Assembly: GCA_045661365.1 (NCBI GenBank)
Contig: JAZRFL010000109.1
Location: 1-5,438, forward strand
Source: UMGS1484 sp045661365
GTDB lineage: Bacteria; Bacillota; Clostridia; Oscillospirales; Acutalibacteraceae
Length of the DNA stretch: 5,438 nt
Direction of reading: 5' to 3'
The notes under the pieces are model-generated. The model was not told the origin of the DNA. It was given only the letters and a program-made list of their open reading frames with translations, and made no database searches. Shown piece after piece: positions 1 through 4,354 of the stretch (position 1 is its first letter; every line of letters starts with the position of its first letter). Both the position numbers and the translations under genes were made by a program.

Positions 1-313
1 TGGCTCCCCGCAATTGGTCGGCAAGGTACTCCCCTGCCTTGGCTTTGATATCTTCCACCGTTTTTTCTGCCACGCAAGCGCGGGAAAAAGCCGAAACGCC
101 AAAGGTTTGCCCCACGCGGCGCACCGCTTCTTCAAAATCAAAGGAATCGTCGATGGGAGCAATCACCATAGTAGATTGTGCCTTTTTAATCTGTACATTT
201 CCCAAGGGTTTTAACCGATGCCGCAGGTTTTTCATAAGCGCATCTTCAAAAATACTGCGGTTAAGCCCTTTTAGCGCAATCTCGCCATTTTTAATTAAAA
301 TAATTTCTTTCAT
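1..313 (-). CDS. thiI: tRNA 4-thiouridine sulfurtransferase ThiI, N-terminal part (cut by window edge)
   Basis: The reading frame begins with ATG at 313 and runs open to position 1, giving the first 104 residues of a protein usually near 390-400 residues. The N-terminus (IILIKNGEIALKGLNR) matches the ThiI signature K-x-GE-x-x-LKG-x-NR, with Asn where Tyr is usual. This is the ferredoxin-like domain, and the THUMP RNA-binding domain begins around residue 60. Known for the family: ThiI adenylates U8 of tRNA and inserts sulfur received as persulfide from a cysteine desulfurase. The catalytic PP-loop lies outside the window, so a rhodanese domain cannot be assessed. The gene is 12 bp downstream of the desulfurase at 326-1462. 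Its AAAGGAA ribosome binding site overlaps and directly follows that gene's TAA stop, implying co-transcription and probably translational coupling. Confidence 0.93.
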   Translation of the reverse strand, partial: MKEIILIKNGEIALKGLNRSIFEDALMKNLRHRLKPLGNVQIKKAQSTMVIAPIDDSFDFEEAVRRVGQTFGVSAFSRACVAEKTVEDIKAKAGEYLADQLRGA

Positions 314-325
314 AATTCAATTCCT

Positions 326-1462
326 TTATCGTTTTCTATGCAAAATACGGCAAGCGTTTTGAAATGCCGCCAAAAATCGTTGAATTTCATCGATGGTAGT
401 GTGGTGTGAAAAACTCACCCGCAAGGCGCTGTCAATGGCCTTGGGAGACACCCCTTGCGCGGTAAGCACGTGACTGCGCGCCCCCTTGGCGCAAGCGCTA
501 CCACCCGAAACGTAGACTTCTTCGGCTTCCAATGCCCGAATCATCACCTCAGAGGGGATTCCCGGTACCGACAGATTGGTAATAAAGGGTGACCCATTTT
601 TAGGACTGTTGACCTGCACGCCGTCAATGGGTACCACGCCTTGTAATAGCAGTTCTTTTAAGCTGTTTGCTTGGTCTACCGCAATTTGGGGATCGGGCAT
701 TTCTGCCACCGCCGCCGCCAAAGCGGCAATTTGCGAGGTTGCCACCGTACCCGATCGCAAGCCGTTTTCCTGTCCGCCGCCGTAGGTTTGGGGCAAAACG
801 CGAACCCCTTTGCGAATATACAACGCCCCTACCCCTTTGGGAGCGTGGATTTTGTGCCCGCTTACGCTCAGCAGATCTACCTGCAGGTCTTTTACGGTAA
901 AGGGCAATTTCCCAAAGGCTTGCACACAATCGGTATGAATCAGGGCGGGGGAATTTTTTCGTTTTACAATCTCGCGGATGTCGCTTACAGGTTGAATAGC
1001 CCCTGTTTCATTATTGACCAACATAACCGAAATAAGCACGGTTTTTTCGTCTACTGCTTGTTCCAAATCGTTGAGAGAGATAATCCCTTGTTTGTCTACC
1101 GGCAGATATACCGCCTCGAAACCGCGATTTTCTAATTCTTTTACCGCTTCTAACACCGAAGGGTGCTCTACCGCGGTGGTAATGATCTTATTGCCTGCCC
1201 GCCGAAGAGCCATAGCGCCCCCCAACACCGCAAGGTTATTGCCTTCCGTACCACCGGAGGTAAAAGTGATCTCCTCTTTTTGCGCCCCCAATGCCTTGGC
1301 TACGGTAGTGCGCGCCGCATCTACTGCCCGCTCGGCTTCAATCCCAAGATTGTGTACCGAGGCAGGATTGCCAAAGGTTTCCACCATAAGCTTTACGGCG
1401 ATTTCGGCCGCTTTTGGGCTCACGGGCGTAGTTGCGCTGTTGTCTAAATATGCTATTGCCAA
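326..1462 (-). CDS. nifS: Cysteine desulfurase (NifS/IscS family; NifZ-like partner of ThiI)
   Basis: This is a PLP enzyme of 378 residues, normal for the family, that takes sulfur from cysteine to give alanine and an enzyme persulfide. Visible residues: N-terminal AYLDNSATTP, the His100 that stacks on PLP in AVEHPSV, Asp178 in HTDCVQAFGK, the Schiff-base Lys204 in SGHKIHAPKG, RSGT at 236-239, and the persulfide Cys324 in SGGSACAKGARSHVL. The active-site Cys loop is shorter than in classical IscS (SGSACTS...PSHVL). The start is TTG at 1462: an in-frame TGA lies seven codons upstream, no in-frame ATG lies between, and AAAGAGGG sits 8 nt before the TTG. With thiI immediately downstream, the likely role is sulfur supply for tRNA 4-thiouridine, as for Bacillus NifZ-ThiI. 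A general Fe-S cluster role cannot be excluded. Confidence 0.95.
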   Translation of the reverse strand: MAIAYLDNSATTPVSPKAAEIAVKLMVETFGNPASVHNLGIEAERAVDAARTTVAKALGAQKEEITFTSGGTEGNNLAVLGGAMALRRAGNKIITTAVEHPSVLEAVKELENRGFEAVYLPVDKQGIISLNDLEQAVDEKTVLISVMLVNNETGAIQPVSDIREIVKRKNSPALIHTDCVQAFGKLPFTVKDLQVDLLSVSGHKIHAPKGVGALYIRKGVRVLPQTYGGGQENGLRSGTVATSQIAALAAAVAEMPDPQIAVDQANSLKELLLQGVVPIDGVQVNSPKNGSPFITNLSVPGIPSEVMIRALEAEEVYVSGGSACAKGARSHVLTAQGVSPKAIDSALRVSFSHHTTIDEIQRFLAAFQNACRILHRKR

Positions 1463-1470
1463 GAAAATGG

Positions 1471-1478
1471 CCCTCTTT
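1471..1478 (-). promoter_or_regulatory. Ribosome binding site fixing the TTG start of the cysteine desulfurase
   Basis: AAAGAGGG ends 8 nt before the TTG at 1462-1460. The only other weak candidate, an ATT two codons earlier, would sit about 2 nt from the site, which is too close. A TGA in the same frame overlaps the left end of the site, so no longer protein is possible. Confidence 0.8.
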
Positions 1479-1495
1479 CACCTATATTCCGTTTT

Positions 1496-1524
1496 ATTAT
1501 ACTATATTTTGTGGTAGGAATCAA
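1496..1524 (-). promoter_or_regulatory. Sigma-A-type promoter of the nifS-thiI operon
   Basis: On the minus strand a -35 box TTGATT (1524-1519) is separated by 17 bp from a perfect -10 box TATAAT (1501-1496). Predicted transcription start is near 1489, leaving a leader of about 27 nt before the TTG start. That is too short for a riboswitch. The promoter lies just downstream of the terminator of the preceding operon, so nifS-thiI should be an independent unit. Confidence 0.8.
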
Positions 1525-1545
1525 GTAGTTTGTGGGAAATGTGCA

Positions 1546-1576
1546 AGAAAAATCCCGCGGAGATTTCCGCGGGATT
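1546..1576 (-). terminator. Intrinsic terminator of the SHOCT-protein operon
   Basis: AATCCCGCGG and CCGCGGGATT form a perfect 10 bp stem (1576-1567 with 1560-1551) around a 6-nt loop. On the minus strand it is followed by a T-rich tail. It begins 14 nt after the stop codon at 1591. On the plus strand no T-tract follows, so termination is one-directional. Confidence 0.9.
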
Positions 1577-1590
1577 GCAAGTGTTTTGAT

Positions 1591-2445
1591 TTATAACGTT
1601 TTTATCAGTTGTTCTTTTTGGGTTTTATAGTCCTCATCGGAAATTTGCCCGTTTTCATGTTGTTGCTTCAATAATAGCAGTTGTTGGGCAATATCACCAC
1701 CCTGCCGTTTTACTTTGTTTATTATTTCTCTGTTTCTTCTTTTGCTCATCAAAATCATAATCATGGATAAACACAGGGCACTAAATACGAATCGACAAAA
1801 GTCATAGATACTATCAGGCCAAATGGTGGCTGAAAAAACAGGTACAAAACACAGCCAGATATATAGCACTCGTGTGACAACACCCCATTTTTTATTTCTG
1901 AAAAACCAAATGGATATGCCGAAGCCCAATAACACCAATGGCGTCAATAAAACACATATTCCAAGCCATGCAGTACCATCTCCGTGTCCAAGCCATTCAA
2001 AAACATATCCGTTAGCGAATAATTCGTACCAATGCCCATACTCAATTGGCATCATTTCAAAAGCAAAGACAACCAAAGCAACGGTCGCCAAAAGTTTAGT
2101 TTGAAATTGGGTAACTTTCGGTTTACAAGTCAGTAAAAATAGAATGCCTAATAATACAACCGATGCTCCCACACGGAATATTACTGAGATAATTGGCGGA
2201 TACCCATAACGCCACAAATCCCACAATTCGTCCTGCGATACCAAAAGCCCTTCTAACCAAGTTAAATCGAAATTGTTTCCTATAAACTGTGCATCATTGG
2301 GCAAAGTTAAAATAATAATCGAAAAAGAGACTCCCAAAATCGCCGAGCCTATTAAGATTGCTTTTTCAATAGCATTAGGGGCTTTGTGGTACAAAAACAC
2401 GGCGGCTACCCCAAGCGCAATGAAAAACAATACAACAAAAAACAT
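1591..2445 (-). CDS. Polytopic membrane protein with C-terminal SHOCT domain, function unknown
   Basis: A protein of 284 residues with about seven hydrophobic segments (roughly 1-19, 27-48, 83-106, 114-133, 158-182, 187-206, 214-234). A basic stretch (SKRRNREIINKVKRQ) then leads into a soluble C-terminus. Residues 249-284 (QQLLLLKQQHENGQISDEDY...) match the SHOCT pattern of a short amphipathic helix, a G-x-I-S/T turn, then D/E-E-D/E-Y/F and K. SHOCT is a small oligomerisation or regulatory tail found on many otherwise unrelated bacterial proteins and does not reveal function. I do not recognise the membrane part. The ATG at 2445 is preceded by AAAGGAG, which overlaps the TAA stop of the upstream SHOCT gene (12 bp gap), so the two genes are likely translationally coupled. 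A terminator follows. Confidence 0.85.
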   Translation of the reverse strand: MFFVVLFFIALGVAAVFLYHKAPNAIEKAILIGSAILGVSFSIIILTLPNDAQFIGNNFDLTWLEGLLVSQDELWDLWRYGYPPIISVIFRVGASVVLLGILFLLTCKPKVTQFQTKLLATVALVVFAFEMMPIEYGHWYELFANGYVFEWLGHGDGTAWLGICVLLTPLVLLGFGISIWFFRNKKWGVVTRVLYIWLCFVPVFSATIWPDSIYDFCRFVFSALCLSMIMILMSKRRNREIINKVKRQGGDIAQQLLLLKQQHENGQISDEDYKTQKEQLIKTL

Positions 2446-2457
2446 AGTTATTCTCCT

Positions 2458-2865
2458 TTATTTCATGTCGCTAACCATTTGGTCAAATTCTTCGGTTGTG
2501 ATCAACCCCTGTGCCACCCATTCGGTAAGCACCCGAAGTTTTTCCTCATTTGGTGTCATGGCGGCTTGCTTTTTAGGTACTTTTACCGTAGCAGGTGTAT
2601 GGGAAACATTAGCGTTTCCTACCATAACGTCGGAGTTTTCCACCAATTGACCAAAGCCGGACAATAGCAAATAGGTAATATAGTTCGTAAGCACCATAAG
2701 AGCAACCCCAACCAAGATACACAGTGCAACGACAATCAGATCATCGTCCACGACTACGCATGCTATTGCGCCAATTACCCCTCCTAGAACTTCCAAAAAA
2801 GTGGAAATGTTAAAATACCACATTGCGAATTTTTTGATCTTCGGTCCTAAATTTGTTTGATTCAT
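2458..2865 (-). CDS. Small two-TM membrane protein with SHOCT-like C-terminus
   Basis: A protein of 135 residues when started at ATG 2865, where AGGAGG lies 7 nt upstream. The frame stays open to a TTG at 2943, but that extension has no ribosome binding site and would read through the leader terminator. Two hydrophobic segments are visible (about 20-39 and 43-68), separated by a short acidic DDD turn. The segment YLLLSGFGQLVENSDVM follows, resembling a G-F-G-x-L-V-E-N motif I associate with clostridial hypothetical membrane proteins. After a Lys/Pro linker, residues 106-135 (EEKLRVLTEWVAQGLITTEEF...) form a SHOCT-like tail, similar in design to that of the downstream gene. Function is unknown. 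Shared SHOCT tails and a 12 bp gap suggest the two proteins act together, perhaps as a membrane complex (inference). The gene sits behind an attenuator-like leader. Confidence 0.85.
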   Translation of the reverse strand: MNQTNLGPKIKKFAMWYFNISTFLEVLGGVIGAIACVVVDDDLIVVALCILVGVALMVLTNYITYLLLSGFGQLVENSDVMVGNANVSHTPATVKVPKKQAAMTPNEEKLRVLTEWVAQGLITTEEFDQMVSDMK

Positions 2866-2884
2866 AATTTTTCCTCCTAAAAAT

Positions 2885-2914
2885 AAAAAAGTGCGACAAC
2901 CGAAGTCATCGCAC
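2885..2914 (-). terminator. Leader terminator (attenuator) upstream of the SHOCT operon
   Basis: GTGCGATGAC (2914-2905) and GTTGTCGCAC (2900-2891) form a 10 bp stem with two G-U pairs. The loop is UUCG closed by C-G, an exceptionally stable tetraloop. A run of six T (2890-2885) follows. Only about 7 nt separate the T-run from the AGGAGG site of the gene starting at 2865, and I see no promoter after the hairpin. Expression of the two SHOCT genes therefore appears to need readthrough or antitermination. Confidence 0.85.
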
Positions 2915-2940
2915 CGAAAAACGCAAACTCCGATTGTCGC
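2893..2940 (-). promoter_or_regulatory. Antiterminator pairing, mutually exclusive with the leader terminator
   Basis: GCGACAAUCGGAG (2940-2928) is complementary to CUUCGGUUGUCGC (2905-2893), giving 13 uninterrupted pairs with two G-U. U2927-A2906 and U2926-G2907 can extend it to 15. The 3' partner contains the terminator's entire loop and most of its 3' arm, so the two structures cannot coexist. The antiterminator's right end (2931-2928) is also contained in the 15 bp pairing with the upstream loop 3006-2992, which would free the terminator to form. The pairing is read directly from the sequence; the switching behaviour is inferred. Confidence 0.6.
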
Positions 2941-3104
2941 CAAACAAACATAAACAGAATGGGGATATTACATCGAACCATACGAATAAGTGGAGTTTGC
3001 ATTTTTGCAAAATTCAACTATTCGCATAGTTCAACAAGAGCATATTATCCCATAAAAAGATAAAATACCCCTATTTCTGTTTATTCGGTTTGTTTGGCAT
3101 TATC

Positions 3105-3133
3105 ATTATACAACAATCGGAATAAAATTGCAA
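3105..3133 (-). promoter_or_regulatory. Promoter of the leader RNA and SHOCT operon
   Basis: On the minus strand TTGCAA (3133-3128) and a perfect TATAAT (3110-3105) are spaced by 17 bp. The -35 box starts directly after the T-tract of the tRNA-Lys terminator, so the two units are packed back to back. The predicted start, about 3098, coincides with the first paired base of the leader's closing helix, which supports both predictions. Confidence 0.75.
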
Positions 3134-3134
3134 G

Positions 3135-3163
3135 AAAAAATCCTCGTTCCGAAGAACGAGGAT
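3135..3163 (-). terminator. Intrinsic terminator of tRNA-Lys
   Basis: ATCCTCGTTC and GAACGAGGAT form a perfect 10 bp stem (3163-3154 with 3149-3140) capped by a C(UUCG)G tetraloop and followed on the minus strand by a T-run. It begins only 3 nt after the encoded CCA of the tRNA, giving a very short 3' trailer. Confidence 0.92.
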
Positions 3164-3166
3164 CGT

Positions 3167-3242
3167 TGGTGACCCATCGGCGATTCGAACGCCGGACACC
3201 TTGATTAAAAGTCAAGTGCTCTGCCAGCTGAGCTAATGGGTC
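3167..3242 (-). tRNA. tRNA-Lys (anticodon UUU), CCA encoded
   Basis: The full cloverleaf is visible. Acceptor stem GACCCAT/ATGGGTC (3242-3236 with 3177-3171), D arm GCTC/GAGC, anticodon stem CTTGA/TCAAG around loop CTTTTAA with anticodon TTT, 5-nt variable loop, and T arm CGGCG-TTCGAAT-CGCCG. The discriminator base is A (3170) and CCA is encoded (3169-3167). It decodes AAA and AAG lysine codons. It stands alone with its own promoter and terminator rather than in a tRNA cluster. Confidence 0.97.
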
Positions 3243-3260
3243 GTTTTTGACAGCCCAATT

Positions 3261-3289
3261 AATATATCACAACTAAATCGGATTGTCAA
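3261..3289 (-). promoter_or_regulatory. Strong promoter of tRNA-Lys
   Basis: On the minus strand a consensus -35 box TTGACA (3289-3284) is followed after 17 bp by TATATT (3266-3261), preceded by TGA as an extended -10 element. The predicted start near 3254 leaves about 12 nt of 5' leader before the mature tRNA end. Confidence 0.88.
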
Positions 3290-3348
3290 CACTTTTTTAT
3301 GATTTTTTTCAAAAATTTTAAGATGACCCTTTCAAACGACAGGTGTCT

Positions 3349-4002
3349 CTATTTTTTGCCGAATAAACCGAAAAACCCTTTTCGTTTCGCAGGCTCTTCC
3401 CGATTGGTTTCTTCGGGGGAAGGATCTTCTTGCTGATCGTCCTCTTCCTCGTCTTCCTCTAAATCGTCGAAGGGAGAATATTCCACATATTCTTTTCCTT
3501 CAAATTCAGGGAGATCCTCTTCTTCTACCAATTGCTCTTGCTGACGGCGAGAATCGTCATTTAAAATGCGCAAGGCTTTGGGAATCATTGCTTGGGGAAT
3601 CAAAATATCGTAAATGGGTTCGTCAATATCTTGATCTTCCTCTTCTTCCATGGCAGGCTCTTCCTCTTGCCATTCGTCCTCATAGTCGGATTCTTCGTAT
3701 TCGATTTCCTCGGTTTCCTCCGATTGGTCGTCTTGCGTCAAGCGATAAATGCAAGGAATTCGCAATCCTTCCAGCAGGGCAACCAAACGCAAGGTTTCCC
3801 CTTCACCCACCACCGAAACCAGCAATTCCGGTTCCAATTCTTCGGGCAAGGTCAAGGTTTCTTTGGGTTTGTCGCTGTCAGACATCATCATATCCCGTTC
3901 CTCTTGATTTAAGATGGGGGAATAATCGTCTAACTCACAACCGCATTTGGGACACATTGTTTGATCGTTGGGGTACTCTTTGTTACAACGGGGACACCAC
4001 AT
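3349..4002 (-). CDS. Zinc-ribbon protein with a DUF2007-like domain split by an acidic insert
   Basis: A protein of 217 residues from ATG 4002. An in-frame TTG two codons earlier (4008) lies only 3 nt from GAGG, whereas the ATG has 9 nt spacing. The N-terminus has a zinc ribbon, CPRC (3-6) and CPKCGC (17-22). Residues 60-87 (LLVSVVGEGETLRLVALLEGLRIPCIYR) and 130-148 (IYDILIPQAMIPKALRILN) resemble the two halves of the GlnB-like DUF2007 'signal transducing protein' fold. Between them lies a strongly acidic insert (about 90-129). A second Asp/Glu-rich stretch (about 159-204) precedes a basic, aromatic tail, KRKGFFGLFGKK. Likely cytosolic, with a role in binding a protein or ligand; function unknown. 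It has its own promoter, and I found no convincing terminator between it and the tRNA-Lys promoter. The zinc-ribbon call is firm; the DUF2007 link is moderate. Confidence 0.85.
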   Translation of the reverse strand: MWCPRCNKEYPNDQTMCPKCGCELDDYSPILNQEERDMMMSDSDKPKETLTLPEELEPELLVSVVGEGETLRLVALLEGLRIPCIYRLTQDDQSEETEEIEYEESDYEDEWQEEEPAMEEEEDQDIDEPIYDILIPQAMIPKALRILNDDSRRQQEQLVEEEDLPEFEGKEYVEYSPFDDLEEDEEEDDQQEDPSPEETNREEPAKRKGFFGLFGKK

Positions 4003-4033
4003 GGGCAACTACCTCACAAAGTAATTTTTTGCC

Positions 4034-4062
4034 ATTGTAGCATTATTTTGCCGATTTTGCAA
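4034..4062 (-). promoter_or_regulatory. Promoter of the zinc-ribbon gene
   Basis: TTGCAA (4062-4057) and TACAAT (4039-4034) are spaced by 17 bp on the minus strand, with TGC directly before the -10 box as an extended -10 element. The predicted start near 4027 gives a leader of about 25 nt before ATG 4002. The -35 hexamer is identical to that of the leader-RNA promoter at 3105-3133. Confidence 0.72.
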
Positions 4063-4086
4063 CCGTTGTAAGAAAAATTTTACAAT

Positions 4087-4293
4087 TTATTCACATTTTT
4101 CGTTGCATTCCTGCGCAAACGCCAACAAATCCTGCAATTCTTTACACAATGCCATACCCACTACACGAGATACGGCATCCATGACCTCTGCATAGGGATT
4201 TTCGTACCGATTTTCGGTGGGACCGCTGTGGGCTTGCAAGATGGCGATTCGTTGTTCTAACTTTTGTATGATTTTTTGACCACAATTACACAT
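4087..4293 (-). CDS. Small Cys-containing hypothetical protein (68 residues)
   Basis: I do not recognise this protein. It is 68 residues long with Cys at 2, 4, 50, 63 and 67. The N-terminal C-x-C and the C-terminal C-x3-C could bind a metal or form disulfides. There is no hydrophobic membrane segment. Residues 5-21 and 37-62 look helical, suggesting a compact helical hairpin. The start is well supported by AAAGGAG 7 nt before ATG 4293. I see no convincing promoter of its own between 4294 and 4354, so it is probably expressed by readthrough from the ymdB-like gene 61 bp upstream. Its ribosome binding site lies inside the hairpin at 4301-4340. No clear terminator follows, only a weak AT hairpin near 4065-4084. 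Confidence 0.72.
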   Translation of the reverse strand: MCNCGQKIIQKLEQRIAILQAHSGPTENRYENPYAEVMDAVSRVVGMALCKELQDLLAFAQECNEKCE

Positions 4294-4340
4294 AAGAAAA
4301 CTCCTTTGGGTGATTTTTGGTTATTCGTTCCCCAAAGGAG
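4294..4340 (-). terminator. Hairpin acting as weak terminator and/or ribosome-binding-site sequesterer
   Basis: CTCCTTTGGG (4340-4331) and CCCAAAGGAG (4310-4301) form a perfect 10 bp stem around a 20-nt loop, followed on the minus strand by TTTTCTT. It begins 14 nt after the ymdB-like stop, as a terminator would. However, the 3' arm is itself the AAAGGAG ribosome binding site of the 68-residue gene at 4293. The 5' arm CUCCUUU resembles the anti-SD end of 16S rRNA. The structure would therefore both attenuate transcription and hide the translation start. The large loop makes it a weaker terminator than the others here. Confidence 0.65.
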
Positions 4341-4354
4341 TCATATTTATTCTG

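Larger units (their letters stand above)
2885..3098 (-). ncRNA. Structured leader RNA / candidate riboswitch-like attenuator of unknown class
   Basis: The non-coding stretch between the tRNA-Lys unit and the SHOCT operon. From the promoter, transcription should start near G3098, and the first bases begin a long helix. GCCAAACAAAC (3098-3088) pairs with GTTTGTTTGGC (2949-2939). After a 3-nt bulge ATAAACAGAA (3084-3075) pairs with 2959-2950, and GGGG (3071-3068) pairs with CCCC (2964-2961). A second helix pairs 3036-3018 with 2989-2971 (19 bp, six of them G-U). Between them lies a small hairpin, UUAUC/GAUAA (3063-3059 with 3049-3045). The apical loop holds AAAAATGCAAACTCC (3006-2992), complementary to 2931-2917. 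The RNA ends in the terminator at 2885-2914. It lacks the T-box core motif, and I could not match it to a known riboswitch. A 6S-like free RNA is a less likely alternative. Confidence 0.6.

Noticed and set aside
1014..1517. Plus-strand open frame opposite the cysteine desulfurase
   Set aside because: Antisense shadow of a strongly conserved gene, without a recognisable product. Other plus-strand frames at 14-362, 576-1135, 1823-2104, 2273-2667, 3588-4040 and 4589-5056 are rejected for the same reason.
2458..2943. Longer version of the small SHOCT protein starting at a TTG at 2943
   Set aside because: It has no ribosome binding site, and the extension translates the leader terminator. ATG 2865 has an ideal AGGAGG at 7 nt.
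2968..3027. 19-codon frame inside the leader (minus strand, ATG 3027 to TAA 2970-2968) as a leader peptide
   Set aside because: No Shine-Dalgarno sequence precedes the ATG, there is no run of a regulatory amino acid, and the stretch is fully explained by paired RNA strands.
2866..3098. T-box riboswitch controlled by tRNA
   Set aside because: The conserved antiterminator core (AGGGUGG-x-ACCGCG) and Stem I motifs are absent, and the downstream genes are not aminoacyl-tRNA or amino-acid genes.
3167..3242. tRNA-Lys as an integration site for a mobile element carrying the SHOCT genes
   Set aside because: No second copy of the tRNA 3' end, no integrase and no direct repeat is visible in the window, and the tRNA is followed directly by its own terminator.
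3290..3348. Terminator for the zinc-ribbon gene
   Set aside because: Only A/T-rich runs are present, with no G-C-containing stem. Transcripts may run into the tRNA-Lys unit and stop at its terminator.
4065..4084. Inverted repeat TTGTAA/TTACAA after the 68-residue gene as a terminator
   Set aside because: Only 6 bp, nearly all A-T, and followed by CGG rather than a T-run.
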